This document shows positions 35,739 through 44,086 of a DNA stretch of 64,000 nucleotides, piece after piece. The notes beneath the pieces were generated by a model, which saw only the letters and a list, made by a program, of their open reading frames with translations, did no database searches and was not told where the DNA came from. The stretch is from Geminicoccus roseus DSM 18922 (GTDB lineage Bacteria > Pseudomonadota > Alphaproteobacteria > Geminicoccales > Geminicoccaceae): contig NZ_KE386572.1 of NCBI RefSeq assembly GCF_000427665.1, positions 3,000,196 through 3,064,195 on the forward strand, given 5' to 3'. Position 1 is the first letter of the stretch, and every line of letters begins with the position of its first letter. The position numbers and the translations under genes are program-made.

Positions 35739-36758
35739 TCAGTCCAGGCTGCCCTCATATGGGCTGGCGACCACCGCACAACAATTGCCCAGCACCACCC
35801 GCCCGGGCTGGCGGTGGCCATAGACCATGCCATCGGCGCCATAGCGCAGTGTCTCCGGGGGGCGGGACGGGTCGGCCAGGTGGTGGATGCGCCCGGCTTC
35901 CTGGCCGGACCTGACCATAGTCCCCAGCGGGTGGCAGGGCTCGAACACGCCGTCGGCGGTGGCGAACACGAAGCCAGCCTGGCCGGGTATCTTGAGGATC
36001 GCCTCGGGTTCGCGCGCCGCCGGCGCCGCGGCGGCCGGCAGCAGCACGCCGGCATGGGCCAGCACGTTGCGCACGCCCTGGCGGCATATCTTCAGGGCGT
36101 CCAGCGACACCGTGCCGGCGCCGGCCATCTCGGTGCCGACCGTGGTCAGCCCGGCGCGCACCGCGCAGGCGGTCGAGGTACGCGGCTCGCCCAGATTGTC
36201 GATCACCACGGTGAGCGGCGCGCCGAACGCCAGGACGGCCTCGACGTTGCGGCGGCGATGGGCCGGGTCCGGGGCGGGCTCGATGATGGCGCTCGGCAGG
36301 ATGTTCAGGGACGAGCCGCCCGAGTGCAGGTCGACGAACATGTCGCCGATCGGGAAGATCACGTCGCTGACGAAGGCGGAGATCTGCTGGGTGATCGTGC
36401 CGGCGGGATCGCCTGGGAAGGTGCGGTTGAGGTTGAGGCCGTCGACCGGCGAGGTGCGCCTGCCGGCCAGGACCGCCGGCAGGTTGATCGCTGGAAGGAT
36501 GACGAGCCGGCCGCTGATGGTGGCCGGATCGAGATCCCGGATCAGCTCGCCCAGGACGATCGGGCCCTCGTACTCGTCGCCATGGTTGCCGCCCTGGAGG
36601 ATGACGGTCGGGCCGCTGCCGTTCCGGATCACGCAGATCGGGATGCGCACGGCGCCCCAGGCGTCCTCGTGGGGCGAATGTGGAATGCTGATGAAGCCGA
36701 CCTGCTTGCCGGCCTTGTCGAGGTCGACGCCCAGATGGGCGGTGGAGGGGCGGGCCAT
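35739..36758 (-). CDS. Succinylglutamate desuccinylase/aspartoacylase-family deacylase (DoeB-like)
   Basis: This 339-residue zinc-dependent M14-type enzyme has GGNHGDEYEGP (His59 and Glu62 ligands) and a third ligand in FVDLHSGGSS (His145). It resembles DoeB, which deacetylates N2-acetyl-diaminobutyrate in ectoine breakdown, but doeA, doeC and doeD are absent here. Any N-acylated amino acid could be the substrate. It follows the polar-amino-acid transporter genes on the same strand, separated by a hairpin from the binding-protein gene. Confidence 0.85.
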   Translation of the reverse strand: MARPSTAHLGVDLDKAGKQVGFISIPHSPHEDAWGAVRIPICVIRNGSGPTVILQGGNHGDEYEGPIVLGELIRDLDPATISGRLVILPAINLPAVLAGRRTSPVDGLNLNRTFPGDPAGTITQQISAFVSDVIFPIGDMFVDLHSGGSSLNILPSAIIEPAPDPAHRRRNVEAVLAFGAPLTVVIDNLGEPRTSTACAVRAGLTTVGTEMAGAGTVSLDALKICRQGVRNVLAHAGVLLPAAAAPAAREPEAILKIPGQAGFVFATADGVFEPCHPLGTMVRSGQEAGRIHHLADPSRPPETLRYGADGMVYGHRQPGRVVLGNCCAVVASPYEGSLD

Positions 36759-36774
36759 GGTCTTGTCCGGAAGG

Positions 36775-36808
36775 GCCGGACGGGCAGGGGCGAGCCCGCC
36801 CGTCCGGC
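36775..36808. repeat. Stem-loop after the binding-protein gene
   Basis: GCCGGACGGGC and GCCCGTCCGGC form a perfect 11-bp stem with a 12-base loop, located between the family-3 binding-protein gene and the deacylase gene. There is no T-tract. Like the palindrome at 6782 it follows a binding-protein gene inside an operon, where it may stabilise the receptor message or weaken expression of the next gene. Confidence 0.5.
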
Positions 36809-36813
36809 GGGGA

Positions 36814-37605
36814 TCAGATCGGGGGGAGGTTCGCCGGCAGCGGCATGCCCAGCCACTGCTCGGACAGGCTGGAAAGCCAGCCCTCGTTCTTCACGTAGAA
36901 GATGAAGGTGTCGAGCCAGCGCAGGAGTTCGGGATTGCCCTGCTGCAGGCCGATATGGGTCGGCGCCAGGCGCATGATGAATTTCGGGTTGAGCTGGACG
37001 TCCGGGTTGTTGGTCATCAGGTCCTTGGCGACGACGTTGGCGGTCGCCAGCAGCTGGGCCTGGCCAGACAAAAAGGCCGCGGCGGCGGTGGCGTCGTCGT
37101 CGAAACGCTGGATGTCGGCATCGGGCGCGGCCTTGGTCAGCTCGATGTCCTGGGTGGTGCCGCGCGCCACCGCGACCGTCTGGTCGGTGATGTCGGCCGG
37201 GCTGGAGACGGCGATGTCGTCCGGGCCGAACACGCCGATCGACAGGGCCGAGTAGGGCGAGGAGAAGGCGATCTGCTGGGCGCGTTCCGGGGTGGCGCCC
37301 ATGGCCGAGATCACCAGGTCCAGCCGGTCGGTGACCAGATAGGGGATGCGGTTGCCGCTGGTGATCTGCTGCAGCTCGACCTCGACGCCCAGCGCCTCGC
37401 CGATCCGGCGGGCGACGTCGACATCGAGACCGACCGGCTGGTTGTCGGCGCCGACAAAACCGAACGGCGGCACGTCGACCGGCACGCCGATCCGGATCTT
37501 GCCGGCGGAGATGATGTCCTGGAGGTCGGCCGCGGCGGCGGGGGCCGCCGTGGCCAGGGTGGCCAGCGCCAGCATGGCACCGGCGCGGAACAGGGATCGC
37601 AACAT
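36814..37605 (-). CDS. Family-3 (polar amino acid-type) periplasmic binding protein
   Basis: This 263-residue exported receptor has a signal ending near APAAAA|DLQD. Motifs of the GlnH/EhuB class follow: GKIRIGVPVDVPPFGF, GLDVDVARRIGEALG and TDRLDLVISAMGATPERA. ATG 37605 follows GGAGAGG; a TTG two codons earlier is less likely. It works with the ATPase at 37642 and the permeases at 38360 and 39007. Linked to a DoeB-like deacylase, so the ligand may be an N-acyl diamino acid or ectoine-like compound; this is a guess from context. Confidence 0.9.
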   Translation of the reverse strand: MLRSLFRAGAMLALATLATAAPAAAADLQDIISAGKIRIGVPVDVPPFGFVGADNQPVGLDVDVARRIGEALGVEVELQQITSGNRIPYLVTDRLDLVISAMGATPERAQQIAFSSPYSALSIGVFGPDDIAVSSPADITDQTVAVARGTTQDIELTKAAPDADIQRFDDDATAAAAFLSGQAQLLATANVVAKDLMTNNPDVQLNPKFIMRLAPTHIGLQQGNPELLRWLDTFIFYVKNEGWLSSLSEQWLGMPLPANLPPI

Positions 37606-37641
37606 CGTCAACCTCTCCGATCTGGTTGGGAGGCATCCCTC

Positions 37642-38373
37642 CTAATGGAGGACGGCCTCCAGGAAGCTTTGGAGCTCCGGGGTCCGGGGCTCGATCAAGG
37701 TGGCGCGCGCGGGTCCGTCCTCGTGGATCCGGCCCTCGTGCATGAAGACCACCCGATGGGCGACGTTCTTGGCGAAGTTCATCTCGTGGGTGACCAGGAT
37801 CATGGTCATGCCCTCGGCGGCGAGGCCTTCCAGCACCTTCAGGACCTCGCCGACCAGTTCCGGGTCCAGGGCCGAGGTGATCTCGTCGAACAGCATCAGG
37901 GCCGGCTGCATTGCCAGGGCACGGGCGATGGCGACCCGCTGCTGCTGCCCGCCGGACAGCTGGTCGGGATAGGCGTGCAGCTTGTCGGCCAGCCCGACCT
38001 TGCCCAGCATGGCCAGGGCGAGGGCACGGGCGTCGGGCAGGGTCGCCTTCCGCACCAGCCGGGGCGCCAGCATGATGTTGCGCTCGACCGTCAGGTGCGG
38101 GAACAGGTTGAAGCTCTGGAAGACCATGCCGGCGCGCTGGCGCAGCAGGTCGAGGTCGGCGCCGGGGGCGGTGACCTCGATCCCGGCCACCTGGATGCGG
38201 CCGTCCTGCACCGTCTCCAGGCCGTTGATGCAGCGCAGGAGCGTCGACTTGCCCGAGCCGGAACGGCCGATCAGGGCGACGATCTCGCCGCTCTCGACCT
38301 TGAGCGACACGCCTTTCAGGACCTCCAGCGCCGCGAATCGCTTGTGGACCGCCTCAAGCTCAACGAGCGACAT
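37642..38373 (-). CDS. Polar amino acid ABC transporter ATPase (GlnQ/EhuA-like)
   Basis: This is a 243-residue ATPase with Walker A GRSGSGKST (36-44), signature LSGGQQQR and Walker B LMLFDEITSALDPE. AGMVFQSFNLFPHLTVERN is the typical GlnQ Q-loop region. ATG 38373 lies inside the end of the permease gene (14-base overlap) and follows GGAAAGGAGGC. It energises the adjacent permeases. Confidence 0.93.
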   Translation of the reverse strand: MSLVELEAVHKRFAALEVLKGVSLKVESGEIVALIGRSGSGKSTLLRCINGLETVQDGRIQVAGIEVTAPGADLDLLRQRAGMVFQSFNLFPHLTVERNIMLAPRLVRKATLPDARALALAMLGKVGLADKLHAYPDQLSGGQQQRVAIARALAMQPALMLFDEITSALDPELVGEVLKVLEGLAAEGMTMILVTHEMNFAKNVAHRVVFMHEGRIHEDGPARATLIEPRTPELQSFLEAVLH

Positions 38374-39010
38374 GGAGCCTCCTTTCCAGCACCCGGCTCA
38401 GCTTGGAGAGGCTGAAGCAGATCGCGAAATAGATCAGGGCCGCGGCCAGGTAGACCCGCAGCGGCGCGAAGGTGGCCGCGGTCATGATCTGGCTGGCCCG
38501 GGTCAGCTCCACGAAGCCGATCAGGGCGGCGAGCGAGGTATTCTTCACCAGCTGGACCAGGAAGCCCACGGTGGGGGCGATCGAGATCCGGATCGCCTGG
38601 GGCAGGACCACGTGGCTCAGCCGCTGCCGGTAGGGCAGGCCCAGCGCCGCGCCGGCCTCCCACTGGCGGGGCGAGACCGACTGGACGCTGCCGCGCCAGA
38701 TCTCGCCCAGAAAGGCGCTGGCATAGATCGACAAAGCGGCGCAGGCGGCGAACCAGGCGTCCACGGTCACCCCCAGCACGGGCAGGGCGAAGAACAGCAC
38801 GAAGAGCTGGGCCAGGAGCGGGGTGCCCTGGATCAGGTTGACCCAGGCGATCGCCAGCCAGTTCAGCGGCCGGAACGGCACGATCCGGGCAAGGGCCACG
38901 ACCAGGCCCAAAAGGGCGCCGCCAAAGGTCGCCACCAGGGCCAGGCCGATGGTCCAGCGGGCGGCGAACAGGAGATAGACCAGGTCGTCCGCACCGAATT
39001 CCCGGATCAT
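38360..39010 (-). CDS. Polar amino acid ABC permease (HisMQ-type)
   Basis: This is a 216-residue inner-membrane permease with about five segments and the family motifs VNLIQGTPLLAQLFVLFF near residues 57-74 and EAGAALGLPYRQRLSHVVLP near 117-136 (ATPase-coupling loop). It overlaps the partner permease (ATGA) and the ATPase gene. Confidence 0.92.
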   Translation of the reverse strand: MIREFGADDLVYLLFAARWTIGLALVATFGGALLGLVVALARIVPFRPLNWLAIAWVNLIQGTPLLAQLFVLFFALPVLGVTVDAWFAACAALSIYASAFLGEIWRGSVQSVSPRQWEAGAALGLPYRQRLSHVVLPQAIRISIAPTVGFLVQLVKNTSLAALIGFVELTRASQIMTAATFAPLRVYLAAALIYFAICFSLSKLSRVLERRLHVAR

Positions 39011-39678
39011 CGGGCGGGCCTCCGCACGAACACCAGATGGTAGATGGCGGCGAACAGGCCGCGGAACGCCAGGGTCAGCAGCAGGTAGACCGCGGTGATC
39101 AGGGTGTAGGTCTCGAACGAGCGGTAGGTGCGGGATTCGATGAAGGCCGCCTGGTGGAACAGTTCGGTGGCGCCGATCGAGGAGACGATCGAGGTGGTCA
39201 GCATCAGCAGCACGAACTGGCTGGCCAGGGCCGGGTAGATCGCCTTGAGCGCCTGGAACAGCACGACATGGCGGAAGGTCTGCCAGGCGGTGAGGCCCAG
39301 CGAGCGGCCGGCCTCCACCTGGCCGTGGCGGATCGATTCGATGCCGGCGCGGATGATCTCCGCGCTGTAGGCGCCGAGATTGACCGAGAGCGCGATCAGC
39401 GCCGACTGGTTGGCGCTGAGCTTGATGCCGATGCTGGGCATGCCGAAGAACACGATGAACAGCTGGATCAGGAGCGGCGTGTTGCGGATCGCCTCGACAT
39501 AGGCGCGGGCGAGGCTGCGCAGCGGGCCGGCCGGTCCGATGCTGGCGGCGGCGACCAGGATGCCGATCGCGAGGCCCAGGACCATGGTGGCCGCCGAGAG
39601 CTGCAGGGTCAGGCCGACCCCGGCGACGATCTCGTCGCTGTAGCGCAGCAGAGCTTCAAATTTGAAGTTGTATTCCAT
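39007..39678 (-). CDS. Polar amino acid ABC permease (HisMQ-type)
   Basis: This is a 223-residue inner-membrane permease with AIRNTPLLIQLFIVFFGMP near residues 63-81 and the coupling loop EAGRSLGLTAWQTFRHVVL. It is the first gene of the minus-strand operon (permease-permease-ATPase-receptor-deacylase) and is divergent from the IclR gene 79 bases away. The ribosome site before ATG 39678 is weak. A direct repeat TGCATCG occurs twice (39685, 39702) in the intergenic space. Confidence 0.9.
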   Translation of the reverse strand: MEYNFKFEALLRYSDEIVAGVGLTLQLSAATMVLGLAIGILVAAASIGPAGPLRSLARAYVEAIRNTPLLIQLFIVFFGMPSIGIKLSANQSALIALSVNLGAYSAEIIRAGIESIRHGQVEAGRSLGLTAWQTFRHVVLFQALKAIYPALASQFVLLMLTTSIVSSIGATELFHQAAFIESRTYRSFETYTLITAVYLLLTLAFRGLFAAIYHLVFVRRPAR

Positions 39679-39757
39679 GAGCGCTGCATCGACCTTCGGC
39701 GTGCATCGGATGGAAAGCGAGTGTCCTGATCAAGGTGACGGTAGGGGTGGTTCATTC

Positions 39758-40549
39758 ATGAAGTCAACCGTCGCTAATGAAACACAAAACAGCGAGGAGC
39801 GGATTATCTACGCAGCACCGGCCCTGGAGAAGGGCCTGGACATCCTGGAAATGCTCGCCCGCCACGGCGCCCCGGCCGGCACCCGGCAGATCGCCGCGGA
39901 ACTCGGCCGCTCCAAGAACGAGATCTTCCGGATGGTGCATGTCCTGCTGGCGCGGGGATATCTCATGCGCGAGCGCGGCGGCGACGGGCTGATGCTGTCC
40001 AACAAGCTGTTCGAGCTGGGCATGCAGACCGCGCGGGCCCGCGACCTGGTGGGCGTCGCGGCGCCGATCGTCGAGCGCTTCGCCGAGGAGGTGCGCCAGG
40101 CGACCCATCTGGTGGTGGCCCATCGCGGCGAGACGGTGGTGATCGCCGCCGCCTCGGGGGGCGCCGACATGAACTTCTCCCTGAAGCTGGGCTACCGGCG
40201 CCCGCTGGCCGACGCCCATTCCGGCCTGGTCCTGATGGCGTTCCAGCCCGGGCCCGTGCGCGCGCGGATGATTGCCGAGAGCCTGGTGCTGATGCGCGAC
40301 GCGCCGGACCCGGCCACGCTGGAGGCGTCGCTCGACCGGATCCGCGCGGAAGGGGCGGTGATCCACGAGAGCCGCGACATCGTCGGGGTGACCGACCTCT
40401 CCTGCCCGGTCCTGCGCCCGGATGGGCGGGCCGTGGCGACCGTCACCGTGGCCGCCGTCGCCCGGCGCCACGTCACCCCTCGGTTCGACGCGATCCTGGC
40501 GCGCCTCAAGGCCGCCTGCGCGGAGATCGAGGCGGGGCTGTACGGCTAA
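39758..40549 (+). CDS. IclR-family transcriptional regulator
   Basis: This 263-residue regulator has an N-terminal winged helix (ALEKGLDILEMLARHGAPAGTRQIAAELGRSKNEIFRMV, about residues 26-63, split here across motif ends) and a C-terminal effector domain with HSGLVLMAF and a final DLSCPVLRPDGR. ATG 39758 follows GGGGTGG. It is divergent from the polar-amino-acid transporter/deacylase operon, which it probably controls; it may also cover the oxidoreductase downstream. Confidence 0.9.
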   Translation: MKSTVANETQNSEERIIYAAPALEKGLDILEMLARHGAPAGTRQIAAELGRSKNEIFRMVHVLLARGYLMRERGGDGLMLSNKLFELGMQTARARDLVGVAAPIVERFAEEVRQATHLVVAHRGETVVIAAASGGADMNFSLKLGYRRPLADAHSGLVLMAFQPGPVRARMIAESLVLMRDAPDPATLEASLDRIRAEGAVIHESRDIVGVTDLSCPVLRPDGRAVATVTVAAVARRHVTPRFDAILARLKAACAEIEAGLYG

Positions 40550-40560
40550 GGCCCGGGCAG

Positions 40561-40602
40561 GGCGGCGGGCCGGCGCCGTTGACCGGGCATGCTCCCGCCG
40601 CC
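40561..40602. terminator. Possible stem-loop after the IclR gene
   Basis: GGCGGCGGG and CCCGCCGCC are perfect 9-base arms with a 24-base loop, between the IclR and Gfo/Idh/MocA genes. No T-tract. A weak terminator candidate; in GC-rich sequence such pairs also arise by chance. Confidence 0.25.
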
Positions 40603-40638
40603 AACAACGATGACAACATGTGAAACGAAGGACCAGGG

Positions 40639-41649
40639 ATGCGCGACGGCAAATTCGGCTTCGGCCTGATCGGCGCCAGCACGATCTCGCGCGAGCGGAT
40701 GATCGGGGCGATGAACGACAGCGGCGTGGCGCTGCCGGTGGCGGTCTTCAGCCGCGACATGGCGCGCGGCCGTGCGTTCGCCGACGAGATGGGCATCCCC
40801 AAGGCCTATGACCGGCTGGAGGACATGCTGGCCGACCCGGAGATCGACGGGGTCTATGTCGCCAGCACCAATGAGCGGCACCATGCCGAGGTGCTGGCGA
40901 TCGCGGCTGCCGGCAAGCATGTGCTGTGCGACAAGCCGCTGGCGATGAGCGTCAAGCAGGCCGAGGAGATGGTGCGGGCCTGCGAGGAGGCCGGGGTGGT
41001 GTTCGCCACCAATCATCACATGCGCTGCGGCGCCCACCACATCGCGATGCGCGAGATCGTGCGCTCGGGCCAGTTAGGCGAACTCGTGGTGGTCCGGGTG
41101 GTCCATGGCGCGCTCCTGCCGGCGCATCTGCAGACCTGGCGGATCAACGACCCGGCCACCGGGGCCGGGGCGATCATGGACCTGGCGGTGCACGACGCCG
41201 ACATCATCCGCTTCCTGACCGGCGACGAGATCGTCGAGGTGAGCGCCATGAGCAAGAACAGCGGCATGGGCACCGACCGGATCGAGGACACGGCGCTGGC
41301 GATCTTCCGCACTGCCAATGGCACGCTCGGCCACATCCACAACGTGTTCAACACGCCCTTCAACCGCGGCTCGATCGAGATCCACGGCACCATGGGCTCC
41401 CTCTATGCAGTGGACAACATGGGCCAATCTCCGGGTGGAACCCTGCATCAGCGCGATGCGCAGGGCGAGCGCGAGATCCCGCTGCAGCACGAAGAACTCT
41501 ACGTCCGCATGGTGCGCAGCGTGGTGGCCGCGGCAAACGGGCAGGGCGAGGTCGCGTGCAGCGGCCGGGACGGGCTGCGCTCGCTTGCGGTGGCGCTGGC
41601 CATGCTGGAAAGCGCGCAGCTGGGACGTGCGGTGGCGGTCCAGCCATAG
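40639..41649 (+). CDS. Gfo/Idh/MocA-family NAD(P)-dependent oxidoreductase
   Basis: This 336-residue cytoplasmic dehydrogenase has an N-terminal Rossmann fold (FGLIGASTISRERM), the family motif HVLCDKPLAMS around residues 94-104 (Lys of the E/DKP motif), and a C-terminal substrate domain with AIMDLAVHDADIIRFL. Members oxidise or reduce sugars, inositols and related compounds. AAGGA precedes ATG 40639. Lying after the IclR gene, it may belong to the same regulon. Substrate unknown. Confidence 0.88.
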   Translation: MRDGKFGFGLIGASTISRERMIGAMNDSGVALPVAVFSRDMARGRAFADEMGIPKAYDRLEDMLADPEIDGVYVASTNERHHAEVLAIAAAGKHVLCDKPLAMSVKQAEEMVRACEEAGVVFATNHHMRCGAHHIAMREIVRSGQLGELVVVRVVHGALLPAHLQTWRINDPATGAGAIMDLAVHDADIIRFLTGDEIVEVSAMSKNSGMGTDRIEDTALAIFRTANGTLGHIHNVFNTPFNRGSIEIHGTMGSLYAVDNMGQSPGGTLHQRDAQGEREIPLQHEELYVRMVRSVVAAANGQGEVACSGRDGLRSLAVALAMLESAQLGRAVAVQP

Positions 41650-41807
41650 GGGAATGTGCCCGGTCGGCAGCCAGTCGATGCGGCTGCTCCGGGCAATCTT
41701 GGCCAAATTGAATTCGGACCTTTACTTGGATCGAAAAGAGGAGCCGATTGAAGCGATGGTGAGGATTGGTAGCACCGGCTGAGCCATCAGCCGCCAGGGA
41801 GTTGGCC

Positions 41808-42212
41808 ATGCGCCATCTGCTGATGATTTTTGCCGTCTTTTTCCTGACGACATCCGGTTCGTTTGCCGGGGATGCCGAAGTCGCCCGTCCCGATCTGCTG
41901 CTCAAGCAGGTGGTCGAGGGGATGCCGAACGGCGACCAGCAGGAGATCAAGGTGCTCACGGCCACCATCGCGCCTGGCGGCAAGACTCCCTTCAATACCC
42001 ATCGCTTCCCGGTGTCGGTCTACATCCTGGAAGGCAGCTTCACCTTGGAGATGGAGGGCCTGCCGACCAGGACCCTCAAGGCGGGGGAAGCGATGGTCGA
42101 GCCGCCGAACGTCAAGATGACAGGCTACAACAAGAGCGGCTCCGAACCGATGAAAGTCGTCATCTTTTATGTCAGTGATCCCGACAGCCCATTCCTCGAT
42201 CCGGTCCACTGA
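41808..42212 (+). CDS. Exported cupin-domain protein
   Basis: This 134-residue protein has a signal peptide (MRHLLMIFAVFFLTTSGSFAG) and one small beta-barrel cupin domain. THRFPVSVYILEGSFTLEMEG and LKAGEAMVEPPNVKMTGYNKS fit the two cupin motifs, but the metal set is reduced to one clear early His. ATG 41808 is chosen because it starts the signal and follows AGGGAG. It lacks an obvious operon partner. Probably periplasmic; function unknown. Confidence 0.82.
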   Translation: MRHLLMIFAVFFLTTSGSFAGDAEVARPDLLLKQVVEGMPNGDQQEIKVLTATIAPGGKTPFNTHRFPVSVYILEGSFTLEMEGLPTRTLKAGEAMVEPPNVKMTGYNKSGSEPMKVVIFYVSDPDSPFLDPVH

Positions 42213-42325
42213 TGCCGCCAATGTGCCGGAGATGAACATCTCCAAGAGATCCAGATCTCGAAAGCATCGGAATTTCACGCAGCGAGCGTCGGTGTTCGTC
42301 AGTTGCGTGGCTGGGACGTTGAACG

Positions 42326-42341
42326 ATTCGTCTAGACGAAT
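42326..42341. promoter_or_regulatory. Perfect 16-bp palindrome upstream of the second NUDIX gene
   Basis: ATTCGTCT is followed directly by AGACGAAT. It lies 72 bases before the NUDIX ATG in an AT-richer gap. Part of it repeats at once (TCTAGACGAATAGA). It looks like an operator; no regulator can be named. Confidence 0.4.
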
Positions 42342-42413
42342 AGACTTCCACCTTCATGCCGTAATCGCTATCTGGAGCGGCATGACGATCGAAACACTGA
42401 CCTGACGTTCGAG

Positions 42414-43004
42414 ATGGCGCCATCGAAGATCGCGGCTGCCGGTCCCAAGGCGCACAAGGCTTCCACTTCGAAGAAGCACAAGGCGGCACCGGGCAAGGCG
42501 GAAGGCCCGGCGGGAAAGCCCAAGGCGAAGGCCTCGCCGGACAAGCCGAAGACGTTGCCGAAGAAGGCTTCGGGCGGCCATGCGTTGCCGCGCCTGCAGT
42601 TTGGCGTGCTGGCGCTGCGCATGCAGGGTGAATCGGTGAGCGTGATGCTGGTGACGTCGCGCGGCACGCGCCGCTGGATCATCCCCAAGGGGAACCCGGA
42701 GAAGGGAAAGAGCGGCGCCGAAGTGGGCGCCATCGAGGCTTTTGAGGAGGCTGGAGTTCTGGGCGAGGTATGGAACGCGCCGATCGGCAGCTATGTTTCG
42801 CTCAAGCACCTCGCCAATGGCCGGGTGGTGCCCTGTGCCATCGAGGTCTATCGGATGGACGTCGACGAGGTGCTGGACGACTGGCCGGAGAAGGGGCAGC
42901 GGCAGCGGTGCTGGGCCACGCTCGACGAGGCGGCGATGATGGTCGGCGAGGGCGGGCTGGTGACGCTCATGCTCAAGCTGAACGCCGAGCTGATCGGGCA
43001 CTGA
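42414..43004 (+). CDS. NUDIX-domain protein with lysine/alanine/proline-rich N-terminal tail
   Basis: This is a 196-residue protein. Residues 1-55 are a disordered, strongly basic tail built from Lys, Ala, Pro and Gly (histone H1-like in composition); residues 60-196 are a NUDIX domain with TSRGTRRWIIPKGNPEKG and IEAFEEAGVLG. The box Arg of REUXEE is Ile, so activity may be altered, though the EEAG glutamates remain. The domain closely resembles the NUDIX protein at 24550 (shared DWPEKGQR-RCW). The tail may bind nucleic acid or polyphosphate; that is inference. Confidence 0.85.
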   Translation: MAPSKIAAAGPKAHKASTSKKHKAAPGKAEGPAGKPKAKASPDKPKTLPKKASGGHALPRLQFGVLALRMQGESVSVMLVTSRGTRRWIIPKGNPEKGKSGAEVGAIEAFEEAGVLGEVWNAPIGSYVSLKHLANGRVVPCAIEVYRMDVDEVLDDWPEKGQRQRCWATLDEAAMMVGEGGLVTLMLKLNAELIGH

Positions 43005-43108
43005 CCGTCACCGCGCTGTCATGGGACCGACCTATGCAGCGACGCGACTGGACACCACCAGCCCGGCCGCCTGCCCGGGACCGTCGAAACCGTATGGAAA
43101 GCCTGCCG

Positions 43109-44086
43109 ATGAACCGTCCGATCGCCGCGCTCGCCGTTGCCGGCGCCCTGCTGGCCCAGCCGGCCCTGGCCGCCGAGGGCAGCCTTGTCCTCTACACCAG
43201 CCAGCCGCAGACCGACGCCCAGCAGACGATCGACGCCTTCAAGGCCGAGCATCCGGACGTCGACATCAGCTTCGTGCGCGACGGCACGCCCAAGATCATG
43301 GCCAAGCTGCGCGCGGAACTGGAGGCCGGCGCTCCCCAGGCCGACCTGATCCTGATCGCCGATGCGGTGACCATGGAAGGCCTCAAGCGCGACGACGCGC
43401 TGATGGCCTATCCGGGCGCCGACGTGGCGGCCTATCCCGAGGGCACCCACGATCCCGAGAAGTACTGGTTCGCCACCAAGCTGATCACCACCGGCATCGT
43501 CTACAACGATGCGGCGCCGTTCGTGCCGGCTTCCTGGGAGGACCTGCTGAAGCCCGAGGCCAAGGGCATGATCGCGATGCCGAGCCCGCTGGCCTCGGGT
43601 GCTGCGCTGATCCACCTGCAGACCCTCACCGGCAACCTGCCCCAGGGCTGGGGCTACTATGAAGGGCTGGCGGAGAACGGCGCCGTGGCCGAGGGCGGCA
43701 ATGGCGGCGTGCTCAAGGCGGTGGCCGGCGGCGAGAAGCTGTACGGCATGATCGTCGACTTCATGCCGATCCGCGAGAAGGCCAAGGGGGCGCCGGTCAC
43801 CTTCGTGTTCCCCGAAGAGGGCGTCTCCGCCGTGACCGAGCCGGTGGCGATCCTGAAGTCCACCGACAATCCCGACGCGGCCAAGGCCTTCGTCGACTTC
43901 CTGCTCTCCGAGAAGGGCCAGGAACTCGCCGCGGCCCAGGGCTATGTGCCGGCCGATCCGTCGGTCGCCGCACCCGAGGGCTATCCGGCCCGCGCCGAGA
44001 TCAAGGTGCTGCCGTTCGATCCCGCCGCGGCGCTGGCGGCCGAGGAGGAGAACCGCGCCCGCTTCGAGACGATCTTCCAGAAGTGA
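43109..44086 (+). CDS. Family-1 periplasmic binding protein, iron/thiamine/putrescine type (AfuA/FbpA-like)
   Basis: This 325-residue exported receptor has a signal MNRPIAALAVAGALLAQPALAA. LVLYTSQPQTDAQQTIDAFK, VYNDAAPFVPASWEDLL and FVDFLLSEKGQELAA place it with Fe(III)-type receptors. The tyrosine pair of true ferric-binding proteins is not evident at the expected site, so another ligand such as a phosphonate or organic acid is possible. ATG 43109 follows GGAAAG. It overlaps the permease gene by 4 bases; no ATPase gene follows. Confidence 0.88.
   Translation: MNRPIAALAVAGALLAQPALAAEGSLVLYTSQPQTDAQQTIDAFKAEHPDVDISFVRDGTPKIMAKLRAELEAGAPQADLILIADAVTMEGLKRDDALMAYPGADVAAYPEGTHDPEKYWFATKLITTGIVYNDAAPFVPASWEDLLKPEAKGMIAMPSPLASGAALIHLQTLTGNLPQGWGYYEGLAENGAVAEGGNGGVLKAVAGGEKLYGMIVDFMPIREKAKGAPVTFVFPEEGVSAVTEPVAILKSTDNPDAAKAFVDFLLSEKGQELAAAQGYVPADPSVAAPEGYPARAEIKVLPFDPAAALAAEEENRARFETIFQK

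Noticed and set aside
37642-38373. The GlnQ-like ATPase as energy subunit for the ATPase-less sugar or iron transporters
   Set aside because: It overlaps its own HisMQ-type permeases and has the GlnQ-type sequence; there is no reason from sequence to assign it to other classes.
39685-39708. Direct repeat TGCATCG as an IclR operator
   Set aside because: Only seven bases, repeated twice, with no palindromic character; too weak to list as a site.
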